NCBI GenBank assembly: GCA_027922465.2
Contig: BQMF02000203.1
Coordinates: 124,001-188,000, forward strand
Source of the DNA: Turritopsis dohrnii
Taxonomy: Eukaryota; Cnidaria; Hydrozoa; Anthoathecata; Oceaniidae
Direction of reading: 5' to 3'
DNA length: 64,000 bases
Shown: one piece after another, positions 15,613 through 26,452 of the stretch
Position numbering within the stretch: position 1 is the first letter of the stretch
How the letters are laid out: every line of letters starts with the position of its first letter
Notes under the pieces: model-generated
Database searches by the model: none
What the model was told of the DNA's origin: nothing
What the model saw: only the letters and a program-made list of their open reading frames with translations
Translations under genes and position numbers: made by a program

Positions 15613-18600
15613 TTAGTTTTCCCGTTCAAGTTTTGTGGTAGCCTCCTTTTCGTCGAAATACAAAAGTTGCGCGCTCGATATCTCTTGGTTTTCAGTCTGA
15701 ACAAGATCCGGTTCAACATCAGTGATTTGCAGTTCGACCATTCCACCATCGTTTTGGACTACGTGCACCTTTCCACCGTACCGTGCAGCAACGTCAAGGA
15801 TCTCTGTGATTTCGTCTATACTCGCTGGATCTTTAGATTTTTCGTCAGTCTCAAAATCGTGCGTTGTGTGAGCCTCCGGCAATGGTACGTACACCCAGAA
15901 CGCCGGATGGCCGATGGATTGTCCCTTTTCAACGGCGTGTCGTATCTTATCAAGTTGTGCCGCTTTAAGTTTCCGACATCCCTTTTTACTTTTTACCTCA
16001 TGTATCGCATCTTCAACAGTGAATTCGGGAAACGAAACAATGCTTTTAATGCACATCACCGCTTTACAATCCCTTTTTAAGGAGCGACGCAATCTTGGTT
16101 TCATGTTAGGATTGTCCTGAATAAAAAATGGAGATGATCTCAACTTTCTTTCTTTCATTGGTTTTATTTGAGACAAACAACAAGCAAACCTTACTTGCGG
16201 GTGTGACGTCATAATCAGCCTAGAATTGTACTGTATGGTTTACAGTTCCTCGAACTGAACGCCTAATAGAATTTCCCAATCGGCAAAAATATCAAAAAGT
16301 CACTGCGAGGAAGAGCATTTGCATTGAATTGGTGCATAGACGTATACTCAACCGCGGTGATTTTTCGAAAAATTTGCCTTGTGGGTTGGTAACGAACACG
16401 ATGTAACTTACCTGAGAGCATTTTTCCAGTTCCGATTTTCTTCTTTGCGTTCTTATATCGGCACTTGCATAAAAACACTGATACTGTGTGTTGCCAATGA
16501 TGAAGAAAGGTATACCAGTGAATGGAATAGGTGGTTTACCCAGCACATACTCCCATCGCAGTGGACCTAATGAGAACCAATCACATAAAAGTACCCTATA
16601 TCTCAGGACTCATGCTTCTTTTATAACCACTACACAAAAGTCAAAACCCCTTCTGACAAACATTGTGTAAAAATTAAGTAATTTTGAGTTACCAAGTCTT
16701 TCGAGTACTTAGTTCAATGGGATTCTACTGCATGTCAATAAGAAACTTCTAATATCTGTAGCCTTACCTGTGATAATGCTATCATCCATAAGATCAGAAT
16801 CTTCAATGATCATCTGCTTACTGTCGACATGCAGGTGCTTGGTTTCCAATTCATTCGTTTCACTACTGATAGAGATGTTGGCACTAATATCTGTAGCAGT
16901 CCCAACTATATTATCGTCTTTTGTATCAGAAGCAGTTTGTATGCCACCATCATATTCTATTCCTTCTGTACTTGATTCTAGTGTCTGCATGGCACCAACA
17001 GCAAAGTCTGAGCATGGTAGCGAAACGTTATTTTGCAAGGCTTTCACGGCATTGAGAGCCCTCTTCTTGATGTATGACCTGGAACTTCGAACTGTGAAAG
17101 AAGTTTGGGTGATTTTACGATAATCATCTAAGAATTTTCTAAGTTTTTCAGTTGAGTTTATGAATCCATGGTAGTAGTCGCTGTCTTTTTTTATGTGTTC
17201 CATATACTGTGTTATGATCTTCACAGCTTTGAAATTAATGTTTGTAGACAAAAAACTGAAGTTCGTTCTAAATGAAGGGTGAAAATAGGGAAAATTCCAT
17301 TTTTCATTAAAGATCAACATTATATTGTATCATTTCAGTTTCTAGGACTTGCAAGCAGCCATTTGAAGATAATCTCTTTAACATTAAATACACTTCCTAA
17401 TTGTGTCATATCCAACCCAGTGTTGAAAATTCACTGTGAAAGAGTACATTTCTAAAGAAGCATACACAATATATATCTCAATAAAAATGTTCATCGTTGC
17501 AGTGATTGTTTGACGATTTTGCCCACAGGGATTGGACTCCATAGACATTGAATCGTAATCATTGAAATGCATAAAGTTGAAATGCATGAATTTCATCATT
17601 GCAGCCATTATTAGAATTTAGAAAATTGGTAGTAGTGCATTTTCAATTATATTATTATGTAAAAAAGCTAATGTTTGTAGAATCTCCAAAATCATCTATT
17701 GCCAACAAAGGTAAACATCAGTTTGAAATTTTATGAAGTTATACTCACAATTGATCTTCACTACATTCTGCAACAGGTGCACCTTTAAGTATTCCTGAAA
17801 TAACATAATATATTTATACAGATATCTGACAAAGACGAATACCTGATGAAAGCAAATAGACCTGATACCTGATGAAAAGTATACATTGTGAAAGCTTGTC
17901 AAAAATGTAGTTTTTTTGTTTCCTGATACAGATATAAAGCTACATTAAGTTTGAATATAAAATAAATCAAGCAGAAAAAGCTTCAAAAAAACAAAAATGT
18001 TTTCAATCTGATATTCCCATTATGAGACTAATCATGTAAATAAAAGAACTTTTGATTATTATTTAGTAGCATTCAACCTTTACAGGCTTATTCTTAATAG
18101 TCTTCAGAATACTTGGTAATCTTCAAGTTTTCGATAGTGTGGGATTCGAAGTGTTTTTAATTTATATACAGACAACTTTGAATATATGTAGAATTTAGAA
18201 AAGCAATCTGGAATTAGGAAGATTGACAAAATTTAATTGAGAGATAAACAGAAGGGTAAAGTGACCTGAACTTACTATTTCTCAGCAGCCAAATAAATAC
18301 AATCTGAATTTTTTTACTGATTGTAAACAACATTTTCTCATCTATATTTCTAGGGGCCGTTGACATATAACTTTCATTGTGACTAATAGAAAATTTTAAA
18401 TTTGGAGTAGGGGAACGAGAGAGGAACTAAGTTGTTTGGACAGGAGAAAGAGATCAAACTTAACTTTCTACCACACTAGCTCAAGTTGAAAAAAAGAATA
18501 AAAAAACCTCCAGACTGAAAAAGTAAAAGATTCAGATAAGTGCTGTACTGAATTGAAAATCGTTAAAAGAAATTGCTAGTGTTTTTTATTATTTATTATT

Positions 18601-19794
18601 ATTGTTTTGTGCACTAACATTAATGAGACAAAATATTATCTGGCCTGTTTAAGGAACTCCGGATATTGGACTTTCTCGTTATTTAAAATCTTCTGATCAT
18701 TCAATGTTAAACTTGTTTTTCTAAGAAAAATGTTCAAAAATTTTTAGTGAATGATTCTTTCATACTGTTACATCAATTGACCTTATTCTTCCATAGTAAG
18801 CTTTCCATGCATTAAATAATTTGATAATGGTTGTTAATCTTGCTGAAATTTATGTTGACGGGGCTCCTTATCATATTTATATATCAGAAATATACTTCTG
18901 GTCGGAATGCCATGTGACTTTACATGTGAGAAATTAATATGATGGTCGAATATTCCAATGTATTTTTCCAATTAAAAACTGTTTTCCCTCAACTTTGATG
19001 TCATCCCGACCAGGAGAATAACCAGCTTTGTTGCTAGAATATACCTGAAGGATCTAGTGAACTAGTTGGATCATCTATTTCATTTTCAATTAACAATCTT
19101 TTGGATGGCGGTGGTACACAATCTTCTTCAGGTTGTTCCTCCAAGTTTTCATTTATATTTAAGTTTTTTGTGAAACTGTCATGATCATCAAATGTTTCAT
19201 TTTGTATCTGTTTTAATTCAGAACTTCCTTTTGGACTTTCATCCTTGTTCAGATGAATAATGGTAACAGTATTGTCATTACAAAGGGTAGGATTATTTTG
19301 TTCAAAGAACTCCAGCAGATGTTTTAGAAAGTCAATGTTAGTGGTTATGCCAACAAGGCATTTTAACTGTTCAAAACGTTTTAACAATGAGCCAGCATTT
19401 TCACCATAACCTATAAATAATGTAAATCTGTGCTTTCTACGTTCTTGAGTAAAATTATCGACAGATGTATTTGCAATATGAACCGGAGATACTGCTGCAA
19501 GTCCACTCGCCATTATACCGGCAAGATTCTTTGTTTTGGGTAACTTTTCTGGATTCATGTAAAGCACACCAATCTGCTAAAGTCTGTGTTATAACATTGC
19601 ATATTAAGCGAAGGCTACTTAATCCGATCATATTTATTCATATCACATCATATCAAGGCTGAAATTTGGCATACATCATAAACTCCGTCCCTCATTGTTC
19701 CTGATAAAATATCTGTCTTGCAATCTTTCCAATTAAAGAATTTGAAGATGGAGTTCGCTTGTTTGATGAAGTTTCTACGATAGAGGTAGGGCAT
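15613..19794 (-). CDS. CARF/ALS2CR8-like protein, six exons
   Basis: Exons in transcript order: 19794-19675, 19573-19045, 17794-17749, 17255-16768, 16566-16412 and 16116-15613, all phase-consistent, giving 613 residues. ATG at 19794 has an in-frame TGA nine bases upstream. Diagnostic blocks are EKLRKFLDDYRKITQTSFTV (exon 4), PPIPFTGIPFFIIGNTQYQC (exon 5), and in exon 6 DCKAVMCIKSIVSFPEF with WVYVPLPEAHTTHDFE. These follow the order of the ALS2CR8 region of calcium-responsive transcription factor and its many cnidarian/sponge paralogues: a start block, PF.G.PF...G...Y.C, a CPA-type block before F/YP-E/D, then VPLP.AH..H. The N-terminal half (exons 1-2, with an acidic tail and PPPSKR) is not recognised. 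A DNA-binding role is inferred from the family. It could be a transposon-derived paralogue, but it has intact introns and frame. Confidence 0.62.
16275..16385. repeat. MITE family A copy
   Basis: CCCAATCGGCAAAAATATC at the left end faces GAAAAATTTGCCTTGTGGG at the right. The interior has the family motif AGTCACTGCGAGGAAGAGC, with GCGGTGATTTTT opposite. It lies in the intron between exons 5 and 6 of the CARF-like gene, about 25 bp from the exon 5 donor. Confidence 0.8.
17416..17530. repeat. MITE family A copy
   Basis: CCCAGTGTTGAAAATTCACTG at the left faces CAGTGATTGTTTGACGATTTT and GCCCACAGGG at the right. It is inverted relative to the 16275 copy and sits in an intron of the CARF-like gene. 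Confidence 0.75.
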
Positions 19795-19999
19795 CAATAA
19801 TCAGCATTTACGTCACACCAGTTAACATCATATTCTCATCATGATGATGGTCATTTCTTCTTACGTACTGAGAGATAAGACCAAGGCTTGAAGAAAGGTG
19901 TTCATTATTCCTTGGCTCGAATGATCATTTTAAATTAATGTCCAACATCCAAGGTTAGTCATTTTGTCTCCAAATCAGGCTCCTTAACATTCTTAACAT

Positions 20000-20497
20000 T
20001 CAGAAAAAAAGTTCCTGCAGTATGCTATCGTGGTCTGCATAAATATCTGATGTTTCGAACACTCCTACCTGGCGATATATTACGTGAAATCGGTAAAAGA
20101 CTATTCGGGTCGTTCAGTGTTTCTACTACAGTTCGACTTCATAAAGCAATGTACGGAAGGACTCATCGTGTTATGGCTATGCATTTGCAAAAGATGGAAA
20201 GAATTGTCCTGATGGTACGTATCTGGCGCGCTCCCAAACGCCTTCAAAGTGACTGCTGTACGAAGGATCTCTTTTCCAGGCAATGTCATCACATCCCCGC
20301 GTTTGTAAAAATGTGTTGACTTTTGAGCAATCGTTTTGTGGTGCTCCTATAAAATTACTTCCGTTATCAGATCTAATACTTCGGATTTTTCTCGATGTGA
20401 AATAAATCATCTCAACGCGAGAATAAATGAATCAAGGCTGTTGGTACACTTCAGATGAACTGCACGACAAAAGACAAACATGTAAAAATTACGCCAT
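20000..20497 (-). mobile_element. BEL/Pao integrase remnant, part 1 (C-terminal side)
   Basis: On the minus strand this shows integrase-core hallmarks of BEL/Pao retroelements: a CRAVHL-type block near 20450, IRSDNGSNFIGA near 20365 and a GVWER block near 20230. Decayed C-terminal sequence follows down to about 20000. The frame is broken between the first two blocks and again after GVWER, with further stops, so it is a dead copy. Its 5' continuation lies beyond the inserted element, at 23220 and up. Confidence 0.85.
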
Positions 20498-20639
20498 CCC
20501 AGCCGCCGACACAAAGACGTCTAAAAGACGTCTAAAAGACGTCTAAAAAACGTCTATTTTGTCCGCTTTTAAAAGACGTCTAATCTAAGATGTCTATTAG
20601 ACGTCTTTTCAAGATATCTAAAAGACGTCTGTGAACAGG

Positions 20640-21573
20640 ACAACACGTATGATCCAGATACTGCGCAGCGACAAAACACCATCGCAAATGAATTGAAAAG
20701 ACAGAAAGTCGAGAGACAAAAGTCGCAACTCGAAGAAGTGAAGGCACAAATCACCTGCCCGATCAAACTGAAAACACTCGAAGCTACGCTAGAAAATGGA
20801 GCGTCAAGCTGGTTGACTGCACACTACCAATAAAAGAAAATGGCTTCTTCTTACAAAAACAAGAATTCTGGGATGTCATTAATTTGCGATACGGCATTCC
20901 ATTGAAGAATCTACCATCGCGTTGTGTATGTGATAAACCATTTACTATCGATCATGCACTGTCTTGTCCCAAAGGCGGATTTATCGTAATCCGACACAAC
21001 GAACTTCGAAATTTCACTGCCGAATTATTATCTGAGTGTTACCACGACGTACACCTGGAACCAACCTTGACACCTCTAACGGGAGAAATGCTTCCCGCTA
21101 GTACGATCAAATCCGAAGAAGCTCGTGTGGATGTAGCAGCAAGAGGAGTCTGGGCTAAAGGTCAGATGGCTTTCTTTGACGTAAGGGTCTTCAATCCCAC
21201 TGCCAAGTCCTACCAGAAAACCACGCTATCTGCTGCACACAGAGCCAACGAGCAAGAAAAGAAAAGATCATGCAATAAACGTATTACATCAGTCGATCAA
21301 GCCTCATTCACCCCATTGGTGTTCACTTGTTTCGGAGGCATGAGCAAAGAATGTGGCGTTTTATTCAAACGAATTGCCGAGAAAATTGCCGAAAAACGAA
21401 ATGTAAGCTATAGCGCGATTATGAATTGCCTCAGATTACGAATTAATTTTCACCTGATTCGTGCATGTGTTTTGTGTCTGCGGGGCTCCAGATCGCCATA
21501 TTTCAAGTCAAATCAAATCAGCGAAATCGACATCGAATTGTCGATCAACGAATCGGAGAGACAAAGGATTTGA
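20640..21573 (+). pseudogene. fragment of a cnidarian/sponge-type retroelement protein, C-terminal domain
   Basis: From 20884 the frame is open for 229 codons: CVCDKPFTIDHALSCPKGGF, RHNELRNFTAELL, EARVDVAARGVW, GQMAFFDVRVFNP, KRITSVDQASFTPLVF, KRNVSYSAIMN and CLRGSRSP. These blocks belong to a domain I remember as very common in cnidarian and sponge mobile elements, where longer members have a reverse-transcriptase domain upstream. The D/E...DVRVF pattern looks nuclease-like, but the activity is inference. Upstream, 20640-20822 reads in another frame into NGASSWLTA; an extra two bases near 20822-20828 break it from the following PIKENGFF. The reverse transcriptase itself is absent, so this is a captured or deleted remnant inside the TIR element. 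Confidence 0.7.
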
Positions 21574-23000
21574 CTCTTTAAGATGGAACTCAATTCAAAG
21601 AGTGATGCACCAACTTGGAATTTGTAATTATATATACTCCGTTTTGTAATTATTTGGCTTTGTGTATACTTTCACGTAAATATCGATTATGATCTAAAAG
21701 ACGTCTTAAGAATGGGTCTTAAAGACGTCTTAGGAAGGATGTCTTGAAAGCGGACAATATAGACCTTTTCTAGACGTCTTTTAGACGTCTTGTTAAGATA
21801 TTTAAAAGACGTTTTGAGAATGCGTCTTAAAGACGTCTTAGGAAAGACGTTTTGAAAGCAGACAAAATAGAATTTTTCTAGACGTCCTTTATACCTTTAA
21901 AGGGAATAAAACATCTTCGTTGAGTTAAAATGTTTATATTCTTTCGAATGAATCAGTACTTTTTCATACGTAATACAACAAAACAACAAAATAAAATATA
22001 TGCAGAAAAAAGACTTTAAGTATGGTTAAGTTTCTTGCTGAAATACATAACGTTTGAAAAACTCTGTCTTGTGTTAGATATAACTCAAGTTGGAGGAGGC
22101 TCTAGTTCATGTCATGCTAGCAAAGCATCTTCATTTTCGTACACTTGCATTTAGAATCGTATCTCTTATTATTTCTTCCATATCTCATCACCCTGGAATG
22201 AAATAAAGAAATACAAAAATAATGTCGGGAAGGCTTCTGTATAAAATAACATTTACTAAACCAATACATTTACACGTTTTGCAAGAGACTTTGTTTCTCT
22301 AACATCCAAAACAAAAGCATCGAAAGAGGATAAGAAATACTTACAAAATTCCACATCAAAAGTTTGAATCCAAATGATGAAGTATGTGAATCTGTAAACA
22401 TAAAGAATACACCCATCATTTAACATTAAAACTAGAGCAAATCAACAAAATCGCTGAATATACATGTTATTGCCTTAGCAAAACATTTTTGTAAACAGCA
22501 CGACCAAGAACTTTCGAAGGAACATTTATGAAACTGCTTAAGAATTAATTTGGTTCAGATACGATAATCAGGGGGTGGTAAATAGGTAGCAGTATATCAT
22601 AAATAGCGAAAATCAACCAGCTTTTAAAAAACTAAGCATCAAATATGATCATATAAAACCTTTTATAATAACATTAATTCATTTGTCCTCGTAGTTTGAC
22701 TGAACATAACAACATAAATAGATTATTAAACTAAATGTTTCCCCCCCGTCATGAAATCGAATATCAAACATTCGAAAATCGAATAAAGCGGAAAGAATAA
22801 AAAAGACATATTAAAGACGTCTTTAATATGTCTTGAGAAAGATGTCTTTTTAAAGTCGTTTAAAAGACGTCTTGGAAGTGCCAATAAAATACGTAATTTT
22901 AAAGACGATTTTTAGACGTCTTTTAGACGACTTAGATTTTTCAAGATATCTTAAAGACGTCTAAAAGACGTTTTAGCTAGACATCTTTCTAAAGACGTAA

Positions 23001-23046
23001 CTTAGGTGGCCACCTCTTTGATTAGGTGGCCACCTCTTTGATTAGT
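23001..23046. repeat. two tandem copies of a 21-bp unit
   Basis: TTAGGTGGCCACCTCTTTGA occurs twice back to back. Each copy contains the palindrome AGGTGGCCACCT. It lies within the right half of the GACGTC-array element. Confidence 0.8.
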
Positions 23047-23219
23047 CCTTGACTATTAGGTGTGTCTCCTTTCATTTTTTCAGATGTGTACATGATTTTC
23101 CTTGTTTTATTTGTTTGGGAATTATACTTTTATTGTATGTATCTGTTTGAATGAAGAATAAACACTACTACTACTTAGACTTGATTTGGACGTCTAAAAG
23201 ACGTCTTGTGCCGGTTGGG

Positions 23220-23420
23220 ATATGGCTTTAATCGCCTTTCTTTGATAATAAATGGTCCGAACAAATTTCATACCACAAAATAGATGAAAGGTGTGGCAGG
23301 TTCAGTTCTGTTCAGTTCAGACGGTAGCGAACTCATTTTCTATACCCCTGGTCCGCCTTGGATGGAATGCATCAGCTTTATAATTTGTACAATTCTTCAG
23401 TTTGACATTTGCTTATTTTG
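23220..23420 (-). mobile_element. BEL/Pao integrase remnant, part 2 (N-terminal side)
   Basis: On the minus strand this reads a PF-Y-...-LFGPF block followed by a basic stretch, the region just upstream of the catalytic core in BEL/Pao integrases. It carries a stop and other decay. Its last codon before the insertion continues directly into part 1 on the far side of the 20498-23219 element. Confidence 0.75.
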
Positions 23421-23819
23421 ATTTCATAGTTTACTGCAGTATAATAAATCATCGAGGTTGTTTTCACCATATATTTTGCTTATTGTTCAAAATAAATACC
23501 TCAATATTTACAGATTAACTTGTGGTTTGAATCGTATAAGGGATGGCTGGGCTTAAATGTTTACAAGAAGCCATGAAACTACATCCAAGCTTCCAAGGTA
23601 CCGTTTACATCTTAAAGCTTTCTTTATTGTGTGACACGTTACACAGAAACCCATAAATGAGAGGCTACCGTATTTCCTCTACAAATTCCAGCTTTTGGAT
23701 GCGGCGTGTAATAGAGAGGGTGGCATCCATTAGAAAGCGGCGTTTATTACAAAAAGATAATAACAGACTTTAAACAACAATGCTTTCTTTTCCTAAAAAA
23801 CGTTACAAAAGATTGTATG
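23421..23819. other. spacer with a possible short first exon
   Basis: At 23543-23597 a plus-strand ATG opens MAGLKCLQEAMKLHPSFQ, followed by the donor-like GTACCG. It could be a first coding exon of a gene whose later exons lie beyond the transposons, but nothing links it to a family. The remainder has no recognised content. Confidence 0.25.
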
Positions 23820-25576
23820 AAAATGTTTTTTTAAAATTTGTCAAGTATCCATACTTCCTTGTTTTTCAAAAATCCTGGAGCGTATCATGTACAATAGACT
23901 GTATAAATATCTTGTTAATAACAGTATGCTGTACCAGAAGCAATTCGGGTTTCAGCAAGGGCATTCCACCGACCATGCAATATTAACCCTAGTGAATGAT
24001 CTCGGTGATGCTTTTAATAATGATCTTTACACACTAGGAGTCTTCATAGACCTTTCAAAGGCATTTGATACAGTAGATCATAAAATTCTCCTAACAAAAC
24101 TGAAACATTATGGTGTACGCAATAATAATTTCTTATGGTTTAAAGACTACCTCACTGATCGAAAACAATGTGTTTCGTATGGAGCAAAAACAACATCTCT
24201 TAAACTTTTAACATGTGGTGTACCACAAGGATCTATTCTTGGTCCATTACTCTTTTTAATATATGTTAATGATCTCTACAGAGCATCTAATATTTTAAAC
24301 TTCATCCTTTTCGCTGACGACACCAACCTATTTTTTTCACACAAAAACATAAAATCACTGTTTAATATTGTCAACAAAGAGCTTAGATATATTGAAGAAT
24401 GGTTCAGAAGTAATAAACTGTCTCTAAATGTCAATAAAACTACATATATTTTGTTTTGTAAGCCTTCGAATGTGGATGACTTGCCATTAAAATTACCGAA
24501 ACTCTTAATTAACAATAATGAGATAAAAAGAGAAAAATTCGTAAAATTTCTCGGAGTTCTTCTTGATGAAAACTTGACATGGAAGAATCATATAAATGTT
24601 ATTCAAGATAAGATATCTAAAAACCTTGGAATACTTCGTATAGCAAAACAATATGTCAACTTGCAATCTTTAAAACTACTTTATTTTTCATTTATACATA
24701 GTTACCTAACCTATTGCAACATAGTCTGGGCAAGTACTAACCAAACTAAGCTTAAGAAACTTTACTGTAAACAAAAACATGCTTGCAGGATTATCTTCGG
24801 TGTAAATCGATACACACCCTCCGAACCTTTATTAAAGAAACTTGGGATTCTTAGTATCTACAAATTAAACATATACCAAGTATTAATCTTCATGTTTAAA
24901 AGTAAACTTGAGCTAACCCCAACGATGTTCCGCGACCTATTCTCCACTATTGAAAATAAATACAATACCAGACATTCAAGAAATAATTTTAAAATCCCTC
25001 AAAAGCGTCTTAAAATAACTACCTTCTCTATCCTCCATCGTGGTCCTACCCTATGGAATAATATTTTACAAAATGCAGAAAAGGATGCCAACTCTATTTA
25101 CTGTTTCAAAAGATCTGTCAAAATGAAGTTACTTAATAGGGACATTGATTTTTCTCAGTTTTTTTAGGCTGTGTCATATTATATTTCCTCCTAGTCTTCT
25201 CAATATTTCTTGCTTGATTTACATTTTCATTCTGTATTGTTTTCTTTTTTTGTTGTTATAGTTGTTGTTGTTGTTTTTTGTTTTTTTTGTTTGTTTTTAT
25301 CTCATAACGTGTGTTTGAGTACTGGTCTGTAATATGCTTTCCTTTTGCTTGTAAATATTTCTGGTCAGATAGGTATTTTGTTTTCATGTTTTGTATATAT
25401 CATTATATATTATAAGTTAGTAAGTATTATTAGCATATATTAAGTGAAATAGTTATATTTACATGGGGCTTGATGATAAGGCAACTCCAGCCTTCTGCTT
25501 GCTCCAGCCATTATATACGATTGTATATTAAGGTTTGTATAAATATTGGCGAAATAAATAAATAAATAAAAAAAAA
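23820..25576 (+). mobile_element. 5'-truncated non-LTR retrotransposon (jockey/CR1-like)
   Basis: Contains an uninterrupted reverse-transcriptase frame, a 400-bp 3' region, and a 3' tail of AAATA repeats ending in an A run at about 25576. The apurinic endonuclease domain and all upstream sequence are missing. Decayed RT sequence is visible a short way before 23887. This is the usual outcome of incomplete target-primed reverse transcription. Confidence 0.9.
23887..25167 (+). CDS. non-LTR reverse transcriptase, N-terminally truncated
   Basis: 426 codons with no stop or frameshift. The palm motifs are in order: GFQQGHSTDHAI (residues 21-32), FIDLSKAFDTVDH (53-65), GVPQGSILGPLLF (111-123) and the catalytic LFADDT (141-146). 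Thumb sequence and a C-terminal region ending RHSRNNF...RGPTLWN follow. The ATG used is internal (the frame is open a little further upstream through LPCFSKILERIM), so the product would lack the endonuclease and finger N-terminus. The lack of disabling changes over 1.28 kb suggests a recent insertion. Confidence 0.93.
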   Translation: MYNRLYKYLVNNSMLYQKQFGFQQGHSTDHAILTLVNDLGDAFNNDLYTLGVFIDLSKAFDTVDHKILLTKLKHYGVRNNNFLWFKDYLTDRKQCVSYGAKTTSLKLLTCGVPQGSILGPLLFLIYVNDLYRASNILNFILFADDTNLFFSHKNIKSLFNIVNKELRYIEEWFRSNKLSLNVNKTTYILFCKPSNVDDLPLKLPKLLINNNEIKREKFVKFLGVLLDENLTWKNHINVIQDKISKNLGILRIAKQYVNLQSLKLLYFSFIHSYLTYCNIVWASTNQTKLKKLYCKQKHACRIIFGVNRYTPSEPLLKKLGILSIYKLNIYQVLIFMFKSKLELTPTMFRDLFSTIENKYNTRHSRNNFKIPQKRLKITTFSILHRGPTLWNNILQNAEKDANSIYCFKRSVKMKLLNRDIDFSQFF

Positions 25577-26197
25577 GTTCCCTGTTTCAATAGGGCAGCA
25601 CCAATAGAAGAAGACGAATCCTTTTTATGCGATTGGAGCGTACAAGAAGATGAATTGTCAGACAAGGAAAAACAAACGCGTTAGTACAACAAGAGGAACA
25701 CCTACTACATGCCGCCAAACAGCAATGAGACCACTATAAAAAAGCAGTTAAAAGTTGCACCGGACTTGCGAAGATGGGTGCAACCCGATATCACCGTATC
25801 ACCGAAACAACTAATTCTAATGAAGTTAATAAAATGTACTCAATCGATTTTATAATAACCTAACCCCCGGTTTATGGCAAAATATCAAACATTTTTAGAG
25901 CTCTACCGGATCCCATATTTGGGCTGAGGAGAACTTGCGATAGAATAAAGACTTTGTTATCAAATTTTGTACACTTCTTTGTCAAAGGTTGATCTCGCTT
26001 CCTGTGCAAGTTTCAACGTTTTTGGTTTACTAGAAAAAAAGTCGAATTTTTTCTAACGCAAATTTTAACGCTAAAATTTTAATATTTTTTCCCAAAAAGT
26101 CGTTTATAATATTGTGCTTTTTGTGCTCTTGACAATGCAAAAAAAATTATTTTAAAATCATTTATTTTGACTTAGTAATCATAAAAAATGTTCGAAC
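25577..26197. other. decayed coding-like remnant and spacer
   Basis: 25590-25830 translates in alternating plus-strand frames to acidic then basic, helical-looking sequence (AAPIEEDESFLCDW; LVQQEEHLLHAAKQQ) broken by stops. It looks like a dead transposon ORF of unknown type. From 25860 to 26197 nothing is recognised. Confidence 0.35.
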
Positions 26198-26452
26198 CAG
26201 GGGCGTACGGTGACAAAATAAAAGGGGGGTCGAAATATACTGACGTTACTATCTAAGGAGGGCCCACCATGGTTGGGTCGGACGGGCCAAGAAAATTTTT
26301 GAAATTTAGGTGCTCTAAAGTGCTTAAAATGGACTCCAAATTTTGTTTTTTCTTTAAAAACGAACCTTCTTAGAAGCTAGAAACTACTAGAAATTACAAG
26401 CAAATAGTAAAAAAATGAAACTATGAATTACATCTCTTGATAAAAAATACAA

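Larger units (their letters stand above)
20498..23219. mobile_element. 2.7-kb TIR element with GACGTC arrays, inserted in the BEL/Pao integrase
   Basis: Left end CCCAGCCGCCGACACAAAGA and right end (complement) CCCAACCGGCACAAGACG form imperfect terminal inverted repeats. AT is duplicated at 20496-20497 and 23220-23221. Removing the element and one AT leaves the palindrome CCATATGG and restores continuous integrase register. Long subterminal arrays of AAAGACGTC/GACGTCTTT-type units lie at 20511-20637, 21693-21890, 22803-22995 and 23189-23206. The interior holds one broken coding region (20640-21573) and non-coding AT-rich DNA with a 2x21-bp repeat near 23005. The superfamily is unresolved. Dense subterminal repeats with a 2-bp duplication recall CACTA/EnSpm elements, but no transposase is present. 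Confidence 0.82.

Noticed and set aside
20511..20640. CRISPR-like direct repeats of AAAGACGTCT
   Set aside because: Units are short, palindromic and without regular unique spacers, in a eukaryotic genome; they are subterminal transposon repeats.
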